Source: Anoxynatronum buryatiense
Lineage (GTDB): Bacteria > Bacillota > Clostridia > Peptostreptococcales > Tindalliaceae
NCBI RefSeq assembly: GCF_900182905.1
Contig: NZ_FXUF01000004.1
Location: 62,001 to 126,000, forward strand
Reading direction: 5' to 3'
DNA length: 64,000 nucleotides
Each line of letters begins with the position of its first letter. Within the stretch, counting starts at the first letter, position 1. Under the pieces are notes generated by a model. It was not told the origin of the DNA. It ran no database searches and saw only the letters and a program-made list of their open reading frames with translations. Of the stretch, positions 42,424-50,205 are shown piece by piece. The position numbers and the translations under genes are program-made.

Positions 42424-43566
42424 ATGATCTTAATCAAACAAGCATCCATCTACGCACCAGCCTTCCAGGGAGTGCAGGACGTGCTTCTGGGCGGCGAAAC
42501 CATCCTTTTGATGGGCGAAACCATTGAACTGAACCACCCTGACGTGATGGTGATTGACGGTGCCGGCAAACGGCTGGTGCCGGGGCTCATCGACCAGCAT
42601 GTGCACATCACCGGCGGCGGCGGTGAAGGCAGCTTTAAAACACGTGTGCCGGAAATCACCCTCTCCAAGCTGGTGGAGGCGGGGATCACCACCGTGGTGG
42701 GCCTGCTGGGAACAGACGCTTCCACCCGGAGCGTGGAAAATCTGGTAGCCAAGGCCAAGGCCCTGAAAGAAGAGGGGATCACTGCCTATGCCCACACCGG
42801 CTCTTACGAATATCCCAGTGTCACCCTCACCGGGTCTGTTCGAAAGGACATCGTATTTATCGAGGAAATCATTGGGGGAAAGGTGGCCCTGTCTGACCAC
42901 CGTTCTTCCAGCCTCACACCGGCAGAGCTGGCCCGCCTGGCTTCTGATGTGCGCACCGCCGGCATGCTTTCCGGCAAAGCGGGAGCGCTCATTGCCCATA
43001 TGGGAAGCGGCCGCCGGGGAATGGGAATGATCAGGGAGGTGCTGGAAAACACAGATATCCCCATCACCACCATTCGCCCCACCCATGTGAACCGGGCTGA
43101 AAATCTGCTGCAGGAATCTCTCCTGTTTGCCAAAGACGGCGGTATCATTGACATCACCTGCGGCACTTATCAGGAATGGCCGGCCCACCGGGTGATTCAA
43201 ATGGCCCGGGAGCAGCAGGTACCCCTTGAGAACATCACCATCAGCTCCGACGGTTACGGCAGCTGGTCCACTTACGACGAAAAAGGGGTCATGCTGAAGA
43301 TTGGGGTCTCCCAGGTTTCCAGCTTTTGGGAATCGCTGCGGCACATGGTGATGGAAGAAACCTTCACCCTGGAGGAAGCCCTTCCCTTTTTCACCAGCCA
43401 CGTTGCAAAAGCCTTGTGCCTGCAACAAAAAGGCCGGGTGGCGGTGGGGGCAGACGCTGATCTGCTGCTGGTGAACAGTGAGATGGAACTGGAGTCTGTC
43501 ATTGCCAGAGGCCGTCTGATGATGCATGAGGGCAACTGCCTGGTGAAGGGCACCTACGAAGTTTAA
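42424..43566 (+). CDS. iadA: Isoaspartyl dipeptidase (beta-aspartyl peptidase)
   Basis: This M38-family metallopeptidase hydrolyses beta-aspartyl dipeptides that arise from damaged proteins or cyanophycin breakdown. It has 380 residues, like the E. coli enzyme. Metal ligands His59 and His61 are in 'LIDQHVHITGGGGEGSF', the 'SYEYPSVTLTGSVRKDIVFI' segment and 'ITISSDGYGSWSTYD' with the catalytic Asp are present, and 'GRVAVGADADLLLVN' ends the barrel. It lies about 107 nt after nhaC, with an AAGGAG site, and is probably transcribed from the same sigma-54 promoter. Confidence 0.92.
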   Translation: MILIKQASIYAPAFQGVQDVLLGGETILLMGETIELNHPDVMVIDGAGKRLVPGLIDQHVHITGGGGEGSFKTRVPEITLSKLVEAGITTVVGLLGTDASTRSVENLVAKAKALKEEGITAYAHTGSYEYPSVTLTGSVRKDIVFIEEIIGGKVALSDHRSSSLTPAELARLASDVRTAGMLSGKAGALIAHMGSGRRGMGMIREVLENTDIPITTIRPTHVNRAENLLQESLLFAKDGGIIDITCGTYQEWPAHRVIQMAREQQVPLENITISSDGYGSWSTYDEKGVMLKIGVSQVSSFWESLRHMVMEETFTLEEALPFFTSHVAKALCLQQKGRVAVGADADLLLVNSEMELESVIARGRLMMHEGNCLVKGTYEV

Positions 43567-43794
43567 GTGGCACTTACAAAGTTCAAATGGCATCCGCCAT
43601 TCTTTAACACTGGAAGTTGAGCCATTGGCGATCCATAATAGTCCATATACGCAACTATTTTGCCGCCGGAGAGTGCCTGATGCATTCGCCGGCGGTGTTT
43701 TATTGCCAGGGCTTTCGTGATACAATGGAGCATGACAGACAGATTTGATCCGGTTGGCCGGACGATACAAAATGAACTGGAAAGGTGTGATGAC

Positions 43795-44187
43795 ATGCAA
43801 TATAAACTGGTGCATACCTGCCTGCGGGTGAGAGACCTGGAGGCTTCCCTGAAGTTTTATACGGAAGGGTTGGGGCTGAAGGAAACCCGTCGAAAATGCT
43901 TTCCCGAGCATGATTTTGACCTGGTGTTTCTCAGTGATGAAGCCGGGCATTTTGAAATTGAACTGACCTACAACTACGACAGAGAAGAGCCCTACGAAGT
44001 GGGCAACGGCTACAGCCATCTGGCCATGACCGTGGATGACCTGGAAGCCTCCCGGGAACGGCATGAGGAGATGGGATATCCGGTGACCAAACTGATGGGT
44101 CTGCCGGGGAGCCCGCCCCGCTACTACTTTGTCACCGACCCCGACGGGTATGATGTGGAAGTTATTCGGGCTCAGCCGGAAGCATAA
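43795..44187 (+). CDS. Lactoylglutathione lyase-like (glyoxalase I)
   Basis: The 130-residue vicinal-oxygen-chelate protein has His in 'YKLVHTCLRVRDLEASLKFY', Glu in 'FEIELTYNYD', His in 'GYSHLAMTVDD' and Glu in 'YDVEVIRA', the four metal ligands of glyoxalase I. It should convert the methylglyoxal hemithioacetal, though the thiol may not be glutathione in this organism. ATG at 43795 follows GGAAAGGTG. It is followed after 32 nt by an isochorismatase-like gene. Confidence 0.88.
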   Translation: MQYKLVHTCLRVRDLEASLKFYTEGLGLKETRRKCFPEHDFDLVFLSDEAGHFEIELTYNYDREEPYEVGNGYSHLAMTVDDLEASRERHEEMGYPVTKLMGLPGSPPRYYFVTDPDGYDVEVIRAQPEA

Positions 44188-44219
44188 ACCCGGGGCAAAC
44201 TCTGAAAAGGAGGAAAATC

Positions 44220-44762
44220 ATGCGGATACTGAAAGAACAGGCAGTGGGAGTGCTCATTGATGTGCAGGAAAAACTGGCGCCCCACATTCACGAAATGGAC
44301 CAGGTGCTTCAAAAACAGGTGATGCTGGTGAAGGGCCTGCAACAGTTGGGGGTGCCGGTACTGGTAACAGAGCAGTATGTACGGGGGCTGGGTAAAACTC
44401 TCCCGGAACTGCAGGAGTTGGTGAACACCGATGAAGCCCTGGAAAAACTGGCTTTTTCCTGCCATGACGACGCTGCCTTTGCAGAAAAACTGCGGGAAAC
44501 CGGGCGAAAAACCGTGATTCTCTTTGGCATTGAAACCCATGTCTGCGTCTTGCAGACAGTGCTGGACCTGGTGGAAAACGGCTATCAGCCCGTGGTCATC
44601 GAAGACTGCGTGTCGTCCCGAAAGCCGGAAGACAAAGCCATTGCCCTGCGCCGTATGGCTCAGGAGGGGGCGGTGATTTCCTCCGCCGAGTCCATTCTCT
44701 TTGAGCTGTGCCGGGTGGCGGGAACCGATGCGTTCAAGGCAATTTCCCGTTTGGTGAAATAA
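44220..44762 (+). CDS. Isochorismatase family cysteine hydrolase
   Basis: The 180-residue hydrolase has the family's Asp in 'VLIDVQEKLAPHI', Lys in the 'LEKLAFSC' region and Cys in 'ILFGIETHVCVLQTVLDLVE'. These are the residues of the catalytic triad of YcaC/nicotinamidase-like enzymes. Substrate is unknown. It starts after AAAGGAGG and shares a transcript with the glyoxalase gene, so both may deal with reactive small metabolites. Confidence 0.88.
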   Translation: MRILKEQAVGVLIDVQEKLAPHIHEMDQVLQKQVMLVKGLQQLGVPVLVTEQYVRGLGKTLPELQELVNTDEALEKLAFSCHDDAAFAEKLRETGRKTVILFGIETHVCVLQTVLDLVENGYQPVVIEDCVSSRKPEDKAIALRRMAQEGAVISSAESILFELCRVAGTDAFKAISRLVK

Positions 44763-44828
44763 ATCTTTTTCCAGGGGAAAGAAATCTCAATGTAAGGGAC
44801 TCGCTCTGGGAGAATTCATTCATCGAAG

Positions 44829-44877
44829 AAAAAAAGAGGCCTGCCACCGACTCGTGCCAGTGATGGGCCTCTTTTGA
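44829..44877. terminator. Bidirectional terminator between isochorismatase-like gene and the response regulator
   Basis: AAAAAGAGGCC pairs with GGGCCTCTTTT (GC-rich centre, one-base asymmetry), with an A-run before and T-run after, so it can serve both strands. The remaining bases to 45055 show nothing further. Confidence 0.8.
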
Positions 44878-45055
44878 TGTCAAAAAAAGACATGCACTCA
44901 AGAAATGCGAGTTGTTGAAAACAGAGAGAAGCATTCGCGGCGAAGGCATTCGTATCAGAAATCACTTGGAGAATATCTGATAGCTACGATGATCACGTAT
45001 TTTTATCTTCATCAATGCGGTAAACAATGGTAAAACTGTCGGCGATCCCTCTTGC

Positions 45056-45763
45056 TCACAAATATTTTTTCTTCACGCAGTAAGCCACCAGCTGCACCCG
45101 GTCCCGAAACCCATGGCGGGTCAGCATCCGGGAGATGTAGTTGCGCAGGGTACCATAGGAAATATAGAGCTGCCTGGCGATGGATTCGCTGTCATAGCCC
45201 TCCAGCAGCAGGCGCAAAATGTTCAGTTCCATATCGGAGAATTCTGGATTTTTTCCCTGCAGGGATTCAGTGGGTGGCAAAGAAGGGTCGCCTGAAGATG
45301 AAAGATCATCGGTGTCGCCCATCCTGGTTGCTGTCGAAGGTTCGCCCCCGGTGTCGGCGTCAACCAGTCGTGTAAAAGCGCTTTCGTCCAGCACTTTGAA
45401 GCCTTTCATGCAGTTTTCCATAGCAGAAAAAAGATCATTGCCTGAGGTGGTTTTCAGCACGTAGCCATCAATGCCGGCTTTTAATGCCGGCAGCATGGTT
45501 TCTTCATCATCAAAGGTGGTGAGCACCAGCACCCGGATTTCCGGGTGCTCTTTTTTGATGCACCGGGTGGCGACGGCACCGTCCATCAGGGGCATTTGCA
45601 GGTCCATCAGTATCAGGTCCGGCACCAGTGAACGGCACAGTGCAACAGCTTCTTCGCCGTTGCAGGCATTCCCCACCACCTGAAACCGGGAATCCCGCTG
45701 TAGGTTTTCCTGAAGCATTTCCCGAAAAAGGGTCTGGTCATCAACGATCACAACGCGAATCAT
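45056..45763 (-). CDS. NarL/LuxR-type response regulator
   Basis: The 235-residue regulator has a receiver (acidic pair in 'VVIVDDQTL', phospho-acceptor Asp in 'LILMDLQMPLMDG', 'LVLTTFDDEET' and 'GYVLKTT') and a C-terminal GerE/LuxR HTH ('EFSDMELNILRLLLEGYDSE'). Between them is an unusually long polar linker (about 135-175) rich in Asp, Gly and Ser. ATG at 45763 has GGAG 8 nt upstream and overlaps the kinase gene by 23 nt. Its likely phospho-donor is the kinase encoded just upstream. Confidence 0.92.
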   Translation of the reverse strand: MIRVVIVDDQTLFREMLQENLQRDSRFQVVGNACNGEEAVALCRSLVPDLILMDLQMPLMDGAVATRCIKKEHPEIRVLVLTTFDDEETMLPALKAGIDGYVLKTTSGNDLFSAMENCMKGFKVLDESAFTRLVDADTGGEPSTATRMGDTDDLSSSGDPSLPPTESLQGKNPEFSDMELNILRLLLEGYDSESIARQLYISYGTLRNYISRMLTRHGFRDRVQLVAYCVKKKYL

Positions 45764-47282
45764 GTGCATGGCTCCTCTCGTCTTCAAAAGCGGCCTGCCG
45801 ACCAACGGCAGTCTGGTGATCGGGTGAAGGGGATGGTGATGCTGTTGGTGCTGATTCCAGCGGCAGGGTCACTTTGACGGTAAAGCCCTGGGCAGATGGC
45901 TTCAGAATCAGCTGGCCCTTGAGCTGGTGGATGCGGCGGCGCATGCCGCTGATTCCCATCCCCTCCTCCAGGGGAGTTGTGCTGTGGCCGTCATCCTGAA
46001 TCATGAAATGCAGGAATTTGCCTGTTTGTTCACAGGTCACTTCCAGCTGGTGAGCAGCGCCGTGACAGACGGCGTTGATGAAGGCCTCCCGGCAGACTTC
46101 TGTCAACGCGTGGCAAATGGGTGCGGGGAGAAGCTCTGGAAGTTGGGAAAGATGAACGTTGATGCCAATCTCCCGATAGATGGCAGCCAGGGTGGTCAAT
46201 TCCTGACAAAAGTGCTGGGGCATGGGTGTGTTCAGGGTTTCTTCATCAAAGGTAAGGAGCATTTCCAGGGCTTTTTCCATCCGCCGGGTTCCCTTGTCCA
46301 GGTCATGGGGCATCTCCTGCAAGGCTGTATCGGCGGCGGCGGCCACAAAACCAATGCATTGGCCCAGACGATCATGAATCTGTTGGACCATCATCTGTCG
46401 TTCCTGATTTCGGGCAATGTCAAAGCGGCGATTCATCAAGTCCTTCAGAATCCGGTTACTGTGAGACAGCTCTTCATTCAGCTGTTCCAGTTGGTGGGCG
46501 CGGCTGACAAAGCTGCGCAGATCCTGGATTACGTGTACGTGGCTGGAACTTGAGAAACTTGCCAGCGGTTGTGTGTGGACATGAAAACTGCCGGAAGGCT
46601 GTGTTGTCAGCCGGTCGAGAAACAAAGGCCAGTGGTCGTCGGAAGAAGTGGTATGAAGCTGGCGGGCCAGTTTTTCAAAAGCAGGGTTTACCATGACAAC
46701 TCGATCACGGGAGTCGGTGACGGCCACAGGTTGATAGAGGCGGTCAATCAACTGACGCAGGGCCAGTGGTGTGAAGTGCTGTTTGATGTAAGGCGCCAGG
46801 GACAGCAGAAAAAGGCCGGCCTCAAAACCGGCACTCACCAGCCCTGTAAGGGCAGCAGCCTGCAGGGTGATGACGCCGGAGTTGATCACCGTCGGATGAC
46901 GCAGCCAGGTCAGGAGAGCATAGAGGGCGCCGGGAACAATCATGAGGGCTCCCCACCAGAGGGTTTGGGCATACACTGGCGCAGCCGCCTGGGGGGATGT
47001 TTTCATCCAGAAGAGATAATAAGCATACAGGAATAGAATTCCCAACGCCAGGAAGGTGCTGATCTGAGGCAATATGGTGGCGGGGGCCAGCGGTGTGGCA
47101 GGCATGGAAAACCGGTGTTGCAGCATTTCCAGTAAAAAGAAAAGATGAAGCACAGAGAAGCCGATTCGCAGCAACATGCCGGGCCAAAAAGGCGTTGCGG
47201 CTGAAAAAAGCTTATGAAAGAAAACGACGCCGATGAAGGAGGCCAAACAGGTGAGGGTGAGCATTGGAATCAGCCAGATCAT
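45741..47282 (-). CDS. Membrane sensor histidine kinase, NarX/HisKA_3 type
   Basis: The 513-residue kinase has seven hydrophobic segments in its first 190 residues, a PAS-like region and a HisKA_3 domain with the phospho-accepting His in 'MMVQQIHDRLGQCIGF'. The HATPase domain has 'EAFINAVCHGAAHQLEV', 'MIQDDGHS' and 'GMGISGMRRRIHQLKG'. Residues of all ATP-binding boxes are recognisable though the G1 box is shortened. It is the partner of the downstream NarL-type regulator. Its start shares an ATGA overlap with a related but degenerate upstream gene. Confidence 0.88.
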   Translation of the reverse strand: MIWLIPMLTLTCLASFIGVVFFHKLFSAATPFWPGMLLRIGFSVLHLFFLLEMLQHRFSMPATPLAPATILPQISTFLALGILFLYAYYLFWMKTSPQAAAPVYAQTLWWGALMIVPGALYALLTWLRHPTVINSGVITLQAAALTGLVSAGFEAGLFLLSLAPYIKQHFTPLALRQLIDRLYQPVAVTDSRDRVVMVNPAFEKLARQLHTTSSDDHWPLFLDRLTTQPSGSFHVHTQPLASFSSSSHVHVIQDLRSFVSRAHQLEQLNEELSHSNRILKDLMNRRFDIARNQERQMMVQQIHDRLGQCIGFVAAAADTALQEMPHDLDKGTRRMEKALEMLLTFDEETLNTPMPQHFCQELTTLAAIYREIGINVHLSQLPELLPAPICHALTEVCREAFINAVCHGAAHQLEVTCEQTGKFLHFMIQDDGHSTTPLEEGMGISGMRRRIHQLKGQLILKPSAQGFTVKVTLPLESAPTASPSPSPDHQTAVGRQAAFEDERSHAHDSRCDR

Positions 47283-48772
47283 GAATCTTCACCGGCTTTC
47301 AGGGGCAGTGAGAGGGTGGTTCGCTGCACATCACTGCCGCCGCTGCGGGTAAGCGTGCCATCCATCAGCCAGAATAAATCCGGTAATAGCAGGTTGCTTT
47401 CTGAAGCGTGGGAACGGGGAGCCGTATCCATTAACAGCAAAGAAAGGTGCTGGGGGGTGGCAGTCAATTGCAGCATGATGGGAATGGGTGCGATGTCGTC
47501 TTGAGATGAAGGATGCAGCTCTAAAACGAGGGCCTGTAAGCATGCAAAAAGGCAGCGATAAAGGCATTCGGCCTGTCGCAGCGGCATGGATCGGCTACCG
47601 GTGGGGATCAGGTCAATGGCAAGCCCCAGGGGGAGATAAGCCTGACATAACGCCTGCATCAGGGCTGCCAGGTGACGCAGGGGAAACAGACTGGATTTGA
47701 CGCGGTAAAGGTATAGCCGCAGCAGTTGATGGCAATGAATCGCTTGCAAGCGCACCTGAATTACCTGCCGGTGAAAAGCCCCAGGTGATTTGGTGTTGAG
47801 AGAGGCGGCAACGGCTTCGTGCAGGTCGGTGAGCTCGTGCCGCAGCAACTGGTTCATTTCTTGCAGAAAAAAACGCCGCTCCTGCCGGGCAGCCTGGTCG
47901 GCTGTGCCGGCAAGACTGGCTTTCAACAGCTGGTTCACCTGTTCCAGATTTCGGGTTTTCTCATGAAGCTGCTGAATCTGAAGGTTGGGAAGGGTGATGT
48001 TTTCCAACGCCAGCACAAAGCCGGGGCCTGCCGGCTGCACACGCAGGGAATAGGCGGCGGTTGGATCAAGGGGCGTCAGACCTGTTTTTTCCCAAAGTCC
48101 TTCGGCGGTGAAGGTGGATTCCGGTTGCAGGGAAAGGGATTTCAATTGTTTCGGGTTGAGGCGGGACGCTGCCTGAAAATGTGCTTCATAATAGGTGTTG
48201 TAATGAATGGGGCGACCGCTGAAGTCGGTCACCACCGCTGCCAGGGGGAAGGTTTGAATGATGTTATTCAGGTTTTTTTCGCGATAAAGAGCAGTCTTTT
48301 TCAGCAGCAGGGGCACCAGCACAAGAATCATCAGGGTGACTGCCGCCAGCAGCGGGTCAGTCAGGGGAGAGGCGGGTTCACGCAGTGGCAGTGTCCAAAG
48401 AGATACCAGGAACCAGCTGCAGGGAAAAAACCACCAGAACAAAGGAAACAAAAGGCGTTGTCTCACATGCCGGCGGGAAATAAGGCGCCAGCCCTGAAAA
48501 CAGTGATAGAACAGCGGCAATGTCCAGAGGGTGTCGATCCATGGCCGCAGGGGATAGGCGATTAAAGTGGGATGCACCAGCTGTATCAGGCGGAAAAAGA
48601 GCCAGAAGCCCAGCAGGAATGACAGAAAGAAAAAAGTATCAAACAGAACCCCCCGCTGCAAACGAAAGAGAACCACAGTGGCAGTCACCGTGACAAGGAT
48701 CAGGAGAGTCACAAGCCATAGGCTTTTCAGGAAGAGTAGATCCGGCAACAGGTGAACAGATTCGCTGTGCAT
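47279..48772 (-). CDS. Degenerate paralogue of the 7TM histidine kinase
   Basis: The 497-residue protein has the same plan as the next gene (about seven N-terminal membrane segments, a PAS-like region and a helical dimerisation-like part). The phospho-acceptor motif reads 'FFLQEMNQLLRHELTDLHEA', without I-H-D. The C-terminus lacks recognisable N, G1 and G2 boxes ('LLLMDTAPRSHASESNLLLP' stands where the ATP site should be). It probably does not phosphorylate and may act as a sensory partner or inhibitor of the intact kinase. Promoter TTGAAT-18-TATGAT lies at 48794-48823; an AAAGGGGG site precedes the ATG. Confidence 0.75.
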   Translation of the reverse strand: MHSESVHLLPDLLFLKSLWLVTLLILVTVTATVVLFRLQRGVLFDTFFFLSFLLGFWLFFRLIQLVHPTLIAYPLRPWIDTLWTLPLFYHCFQGWRLISRRHVRQRLLFPLFWWFFPCSWFLVSLWTLPLREPASPLTDPLLAAVTLMILVLVPLLLKKTALYREKNLNNIIQTFPLAAVVTDFSGRPIHYNTYYEAHFQAASRLNPKQLKSLSLQPESTFTAEGLWEKTGLTPLDPTAAYSLRVQPAGPGFVLALENITLPNLQIQQLHEKTRNLEQVNQLLKASLAGTADQAARQERRFFLQEMNQLLRHELTDLHEAVAASLNTKSPGAFHRQVIQVRLQAIHCHQLLRLYLYRVKSSLFPLRHLAALMQALCQAYLPLGLAIDLIPTGSRSMPLRQAECLYRCLFACLQALVLELHPSSQDDIAPIPIMLQLTATPQHLSLLLMDTAPRSHASESNLLLPDLFWLMDGTLTRSGGSDVQRTTLSLPLKAGEDS

Positions 48773-48793
48773 ACGGTTACCCCCTTTTTATTC

Positions 48794-48823
48794 ATCATAC
48801 CAGAAAAATGAAAAAACATTCAA
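48794..48823 (-). promoter_or_regulatory. Promoter of the kinase-kinase-regulator operon
   Basis: On the minus strand TTGAAT (48823-48818) and TATGAT (48799-48794) are 18 bp apart, with a TGG extension before the -10. Confidence 0.65.
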
Positions 48824-48903
48824 TCTTTCATTGACAGAGCATAAAGTCAACACCAGCCCGTTGCAATGGCTACAGATCACAGGGATCTGCCGGGGAAATG
48901 AAG

Positions 48904-48944
48904 TGACAACATTGATGACATTCTGTGTGACAGATTCGATGACA
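48904..48944. repeat. Four TGACA direct repeats with exact 12-bp period
   Basis: TGACA begins at 48904, 48916, 48928 and 48940, and a fifth variant CGACA begins at 48954 within the -35 of the next promoter. Flanking bases also partly match. The array lies in the divergent region between the kinase operon and the PH-like operon and is a candidate binding site for a regulator contacting one helical face, perhaps the adjacent NarL-type protein. Confidence 0.65.
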
Positions 48945-48952
48945 GCTGTGAA

Positions 48953-48982
48953 TCGACAGGCTTGAAACCCGCAGTCTATACT
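48953..48982 (+). promoter_or_regulatory. Promoter of the PH-like/WG-repeat gene cluster
   Basis: TCGACA (48953-48958) and TATACT (48977-48982) are 18 bp apart. The -35 overlaps the last, imperfect member of the TGACA array, so the array may be an activator site. Confidence 0.55.
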
Positions 48983-49025
48983 GAAAGTGATTCAGAGACA
49001 GGCCCAGATTGAGAGGAGGGATATC

Positions 49026-49388
49026 ATGTTGCAAGAGGGAGAACAAGAGAGAGGCAAATGGACCACCAATTTGCTGGTGGAGGGAAACCGAATGCTGGGA
49101 GAGTTGGTCATCACCGATGCACACATCTATTTCAAAAGCCAGTATCTTATTTCTCTGGAATCAGTGGTGCGCATGGGGGCTTTCAAACAATATGGGAATG
49201 ATGCGGAACAGATGCTGTGCATTCCCCGAAAGAGCGTGAGCCGTATTACGGCAGAAGAGAAGATGCTGAAAAAGAAAATTCTACTGGAAACGACTGCGGG
49301 TAATCTGGTAATTGATAACGGCATGATGTCGGTGAAAGCCATGATGCAAGCACTGGAACCCGAAGGACTCTCTGTGGAAAGAAGATAA
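49026..49388 (+). CDS. PH/GRAM-like small protein
   Basis: The 120-residue protein has the strand pattern of a bacterial pleckstrin-homology or GRAM domain: 'GELVITDAHIYFKSQYLISL', then 'VVRMGAFKQYG' and 'ILLETTAGNLVIDNGMMSVK', ending in one helix. No membrane segment or signal is visible. GAGGAGGG precedes the ATG at 49026. It may bind a membrane lipid or a protein; its position as first gene of the cluster under the TGACA array suggests regulation by the divergent two-component system. The fold assignment is by pattern only. Confidence 0.55.
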   Translation: MLQEGEQERGKWTTNLLVEGNRMLGELVITDAHIYFKSQYLISLESVVRMGAFKQYGNDAEQMLCIPRKSVSRITAEEKMLKKKILLETTAGNLVIDNGMMSVKAMMQALEPEGLSVERR

Positions 49389-49400
49389 GGAGTGAGAGGT

Positions 49401-50153
49401 ATGAGAATGACAGACCTGCTGGTTCCACTGTTGTTTCTCTTCGGCTTCGGCTTCATGGCCTGGCGGTTGATGAAAGGCAAAAAAGACAGGGATCAGCAGC
49501 TGACGCAACTGGCAGCCGCCAGGGGGTGGCACTTTTACCCTGGAAAAGGAGGCGGTGTGGTGGATCATCAACATCCCGAAGAGCGCAACAGGCTTTTCAC
49601 GCTGGAAGGTGTCACAGCCGCAGGGACTTCGTGGCGTCTTGAGTCAAGGGGAAAAATGGAGCTAAAAGGGCAGCGGACACTGCCGGCTTATACGCGGCTG
49701 GTGCTGGAACAGTTCAGTGAGGTTCCGGTGATGATGATTCCAGACCCGGGAAGTGAGTTGCCGGCAGGCATGATGAGCCGTCTGCTGGAAAACTACGGCG
49801 TACACCCGGAAGAGGGGGTTCTGAAACCGGCTGCATGGCCAAAGGGAATGGAGCCGCGGTACAGGCTGTATGCAAAGGCGCCGGAAAGACTGGCCCCTTT
49901 ACTGGAAATTGTCGCACAGGCCTTGCCAGTCTGGGCTGGGAAACTGCCGGCAGCCCGGCAGCCAGTATTTCTGGGTGGTGATGAAACCGGCCTTTTTCTC
50001 AACTGGGGCATCGAAAAGCCGGAAGATGTGGCGGCGCTGGTGACATTGGCGGAAAACTGGTCGGAAGTGCTGGCCAGGCTGACAGCATCAGATGAGGCAC
50101 CGGCTGGGGCTGAAGATGAAGGCAACAAAAATAAGGCCATGCACGGTGTATAA
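49401..50153 (+). CDS. Membrane-anchored protein of unknown function
   Basis: Not recognised. The 250-residue product has one N-terminal membrane helix ('LLVPLLFLFGFGFMAWRLM') followed by basic residues. The remainder is a cytoplasmic soluble domain that opens with 'LTQLAAARGWHFYPGKGGGV', an arrangement seen in several uncharacterised families of membrane-tethered DUFs. AAGGAG precedes the ATG at 49401. It follows the PH-like gene by 12 nt and is surely co-transcribed with it. Its C-terminal 30 residues are Ala/Glu/Lys-rich and probably disordered. Confidence 0.65.
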   Translation: MRMTDLLVPLLFLFGFGFMAWRLMKGKKDRDQQLTQLAAARGWHFYPGKGGGVVDHQHPEERNRLFTLEGVTAAGTSWRLESRGKMELKGQRTLPAYTRLVLEQFSEVPVMMIPDPGSELPAGMMSRLLENYGVHPEEGVLKPAAWPKGMEPRYRLYAKAPERLAPLLEIVAQALPVWAGKLPAARQPVFLGGDETGLFLNWGIEKPEDVAALVTLAENWSEVLARLTASDEAPAGAEDEGNKNKAMHGV

Positions 50154-50205
50154 CTGCTGGGTGTGTAAGTGCCGGGCGTGTAAGTGTTGAAAGAGGGGAA
50201 CAGCC

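Noticed and set aside
42430-44064. Long minus-strand open frame (544 codons) opposite iadA and the glyoxalase gene
   Set aside because: It is antisense to two well-supported genes, crosses the gap between them and has His/Gly/Gln-rich composition typical of shadow frames in GC-rich DNA.
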